Shown here: positions 54,653-56,102 of the stretch, one piece after another
How the letters are laid out: each line of letters opens with the position of its first letter
How positions within the stretch are numbered: the stretch's first letter is position 1
NCBI GenBank assembly: GCA_026693085.1
Contig: JAPLNB010000149.1
Span: 1-56,102 of the forward strand
Direction of reading: 5' to 3'
Source of the DNA: Planctomycetota bacterium
GTDB taxonomy: Bacteria > Planctomycetota > Phycisphaerae > Tepidisphaerales > Tepidisphaeraceae
Length of the DNA stretch: 56,102 bases
Made by a program: the position numbers and the translations under genes
The notes under the pieces: model-generated
Told to the model about the DNA's origin: nothing
Database searches by the model: none
The model's input: only the letters and a program-made list of their open reading frames with translations

Positions 54653-56102
54653 ATGGCGGAAGCGATTCGCGTATTCATCAGCTACAGCCATGACTCCGCG
54701 GAGCATTCGCGGAGAGTGCTGGAGTTGTCGGATCGGCTCCGGGCGGATGGGGTGGACTGCAACATTGATCAGTACGAGGTGTCGCCGGCGGAGCGGTGGC
54801 CGAAGTGGATGGACCGGCAGATCGAGGCGGCGAAGTTCGTGCTGGTGGTGTGTACGGAGACTTATTTAAGACGGGTGATGGGGGAGGAGAAGCCGGGCAC
54901 GGGGCTTGGGGTGAGGTGGGAGAGCCTGCTGGTTTACCAGGATCTGTATGATGCAGGCGGCGAGAACACCAAGTATGTGCCGGTGGTCTTTGGTGTGGGG
55001 GATTTGCCGTTCGTGCCGAAGCCGCTCAAGGGGGCGACTTATGAGGTGCTGGATAGGGAAGAGGGGTATCAGAAGCTGCTGAAGCGGTTGGACGGAGTAG
55101 CGGCGGCGAAGAGGCCGCCGCTGGGCATCAGGGCGGCGAGGCCGGAGTTCTTCCAGGCGCCGGCGAACAACTTCCGGGAAGCCAGCGTCGTGAGGAACGC
55201 GGATTTTGTTGGCAGGGAGAAGCTGCTGAAGGAATTGCACGAGCAGTTGGGCGAGGCGGATGTGGCGCTGGTGCATGCGCTCTCGGGCGAGGGGGGCGTG
55301 GGCAAGTCGCAATTGGCCAATGAGTATGCGCATCGGCACAACGGGGACTATGAGGGGATGTGGTGGCTGGATGCGTCGAGGGCGGGCATCGATGTTTCGA
55401 CGGCGAAGGTGGCGGAGGTGATGGGCCTGGGGCTGCCGGTGACGGCCAAGCCGGAGGAGATCCGGGCGGCGGTTTGCCGGCGGGCGTCGGCGGGGAAGCA
55501 CCTGGTGATATTGGACAATGTGGACGAGGCGGGGGTGGTGGAACAGTGGCGGATGGATCGGCCGGGGAGGGTGCTGGTGACGACCCGGCGGCGGGACCTG
55601 CCGACGGCGCGCGTCAGGGAGCTGGAGGTGAATGTGCTGGAGCGGGGGGAGGCGATCGAGCTGCTGCGGAAGCATCGGGCGGATTTGAAGGGGCAGAATA
55701 ACGAGGCGGCGTTGGGGGAGGTGGCGGGGTATCTGGGGGATCATGCGCTGGCGGTGGCGTTGGTGGGGGCATATTTGAAGCAGCGGCCGAACGTGTCGGC
55801 GGGGAAGGTGTTGGAGAGGCTGAAGCGTGCGGAGGTTGGGGACGAGGAGAGCTTGTTTGAGGGGCTGGACCCGAAGGACATCGGGGCGGGGTATACGCTG
55901 AAGGTGGCGCAGTCGCTGGCGCTGCATTTTGGGGAGCTTTCGGAGTTGGAGACGGCGGTGCTGCGGGTGGCGGCGGTTTGCCATCCGGATGGGATTCCAG
56001 TCGATCTGTTCTGCAAGGTGCTCAGGAAGGATGAGGAGGAGGTTGAGGAGGCGCTGCGGGGGCTGGCGAGCCGCTCGATTGTGAGGTATGAGCCGGTGGT
56101 GA
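54653..56102 (+). CDS. SEFIR-STAND NTPase, 3' end outside window
   Basis: The frame opens at the ATG at 54653, after GGGGACAGGG, and runs 483 codons to the window edge without a stop. Residues 5-140 form a SEFIR domain of the TIR superfamily (IRVFISYSHDSAEHSRRVLE, then DQYEVSPAERWPKWMDRQI and FVLVVCTETYLRR). An NB-ARC/STAND ATPase follows: Walker A GEGGVGKSQ near 212, Walker B HLVILDNVDE near 284, RVLVTTRRRDL, and the LGDHALAVALVGAYL helix. A winged-helix-like segment (VLRVAAVCHPDGIPVDLFC) ends the visible part, and a repeat sensor domain is expected beyond. STAND proteins with TIR-like effectors sense phage or stress ligands, oligomerise and switch on the effector, often as NAD-consuming enzymes. 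Defence is therefore the leading guess. Confidence 0.85.
   Translation, partial: MAEAIRVFISYSHDSAEHSRRVLELSDRLRADGVDCNIDQYEVSPAERWPKWMDRQIEAAKFVLVVCTETYLRRVMGEEKPGTGLGVRWESLLVYQDLYDAGGENTKYVPVVFGVGDLPFVPKPLKGATYEVLDREEGYQKLLKRLDGVAAAKRPPLGIRAARPEFFQAPANNFREASVVRNADFVGREKLLKELHEQLGEADVALVHALSGEGGVGKSQLANEYAHRHNGDYEGMWWLDASRAGIDVSTAKVAEVMGLGLPVTAKPEEIRAAVCRRASAGKHLVILDNVDEAGVVEQWRMDRPGRVLVTTRRRDLPTARVRELEVNVLERGEAIELLRKHRADLKGQNNEAALGEVAGYLGDHALAVALVGAYLKQRPNVSAGKVLERLKRAEVGDEESLFEGLDPKDIGAGYTLKVAQSLALHFGELSELETAVLRVAAVCHPDGIPVDLFCKVLRKDEEEVEEALRGLASRSIVRYEPVV

Overview
The window looks like chromosomal DNA of a high-GC member of the Planctomycetota, most likely class Phycisphaerae. This is inferred from the LEPRQLLA element at the N-terminus of a giant exported protein that ends in dockerin-like repeats, a hydrazine-synthase-alpha-like di-heme protein, a DUF1080 protein, an FHA-GAF histidine kinase and Uma2. 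No rRNA, tRNA or CRISPR array was seen.

Layout. 1-3.4 kb is decayed DNA: a UvrD/AddA-type helicase fragment, one intact secreted protein, an ISKra4 transposase fragment and a signal-peptide stub. 3.4-8.0 kb holds a secreted cytochrome/beta-propeller protein followed by a Tat-exported sugar-isomerase-like protein. 8.1-8.8 kb is a gutted insertion sequence with 92-bp inverted ends. 8.9-19.4 kb carries gdhA, a LuxR-type regulator, a UDP-sugar 4,6-dehydratase, a ParA-type ATPase fused to a glycogen-binding (CBM48-like) domain, its degenerate partner, Mrp and a phospholipase-D protein. 19.5-39.2 kb carries the histidine kinase, an HD hydrolase, a broken BNR-like gene, a LEA lipoprotein, an 8.2-kb lamin-tail/CotH gene, a ThiF-like E1 enzyme, a eukaryotic-type glycogen synthase, Uma2, a DUF1080 protein and an unknown protein. 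39.6-48.2 kb carries a TolC-type protein, a LysE exporter, a phosphohexomutase, several damaged genes (DUF433, glucuronate isomerase, macrodomain), a thioesterase, an alpha/alpha-toroid protein and a PIG-L deacetylase. 48.4-51 kb is a likely defence pair: a Cap15/S-2TMbeta-like membrane protein behind a DUF262-DUF1524 nuclease. The window ends in a SEFIR-STAND gene cut by the right edge.

Two features cut across the genes. First, short arrays of degenerate 7-bp repeats lie in more than a dozen intergenic spacers, with different heptamer families at different sites; some arrays supply the stop codons and last residues of adjacent genes. Second, the plus strand is strongly C-rich at about 9-19.4 kb, G-rich at 19.5-39.2 kb and C-rich again at 39.6-48.2 kb, whatever the gene orientation. 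This suggests an inverted block or an unusual strand-biased mutation pattern.

The strongest candidates for undescribed biology are the heptamer arrays, the S-2TMbeta plus DUF262-DUF1524 pair, and the ParA-CBM48 fusion, which shares a window with a GT3 glycogen synthase.
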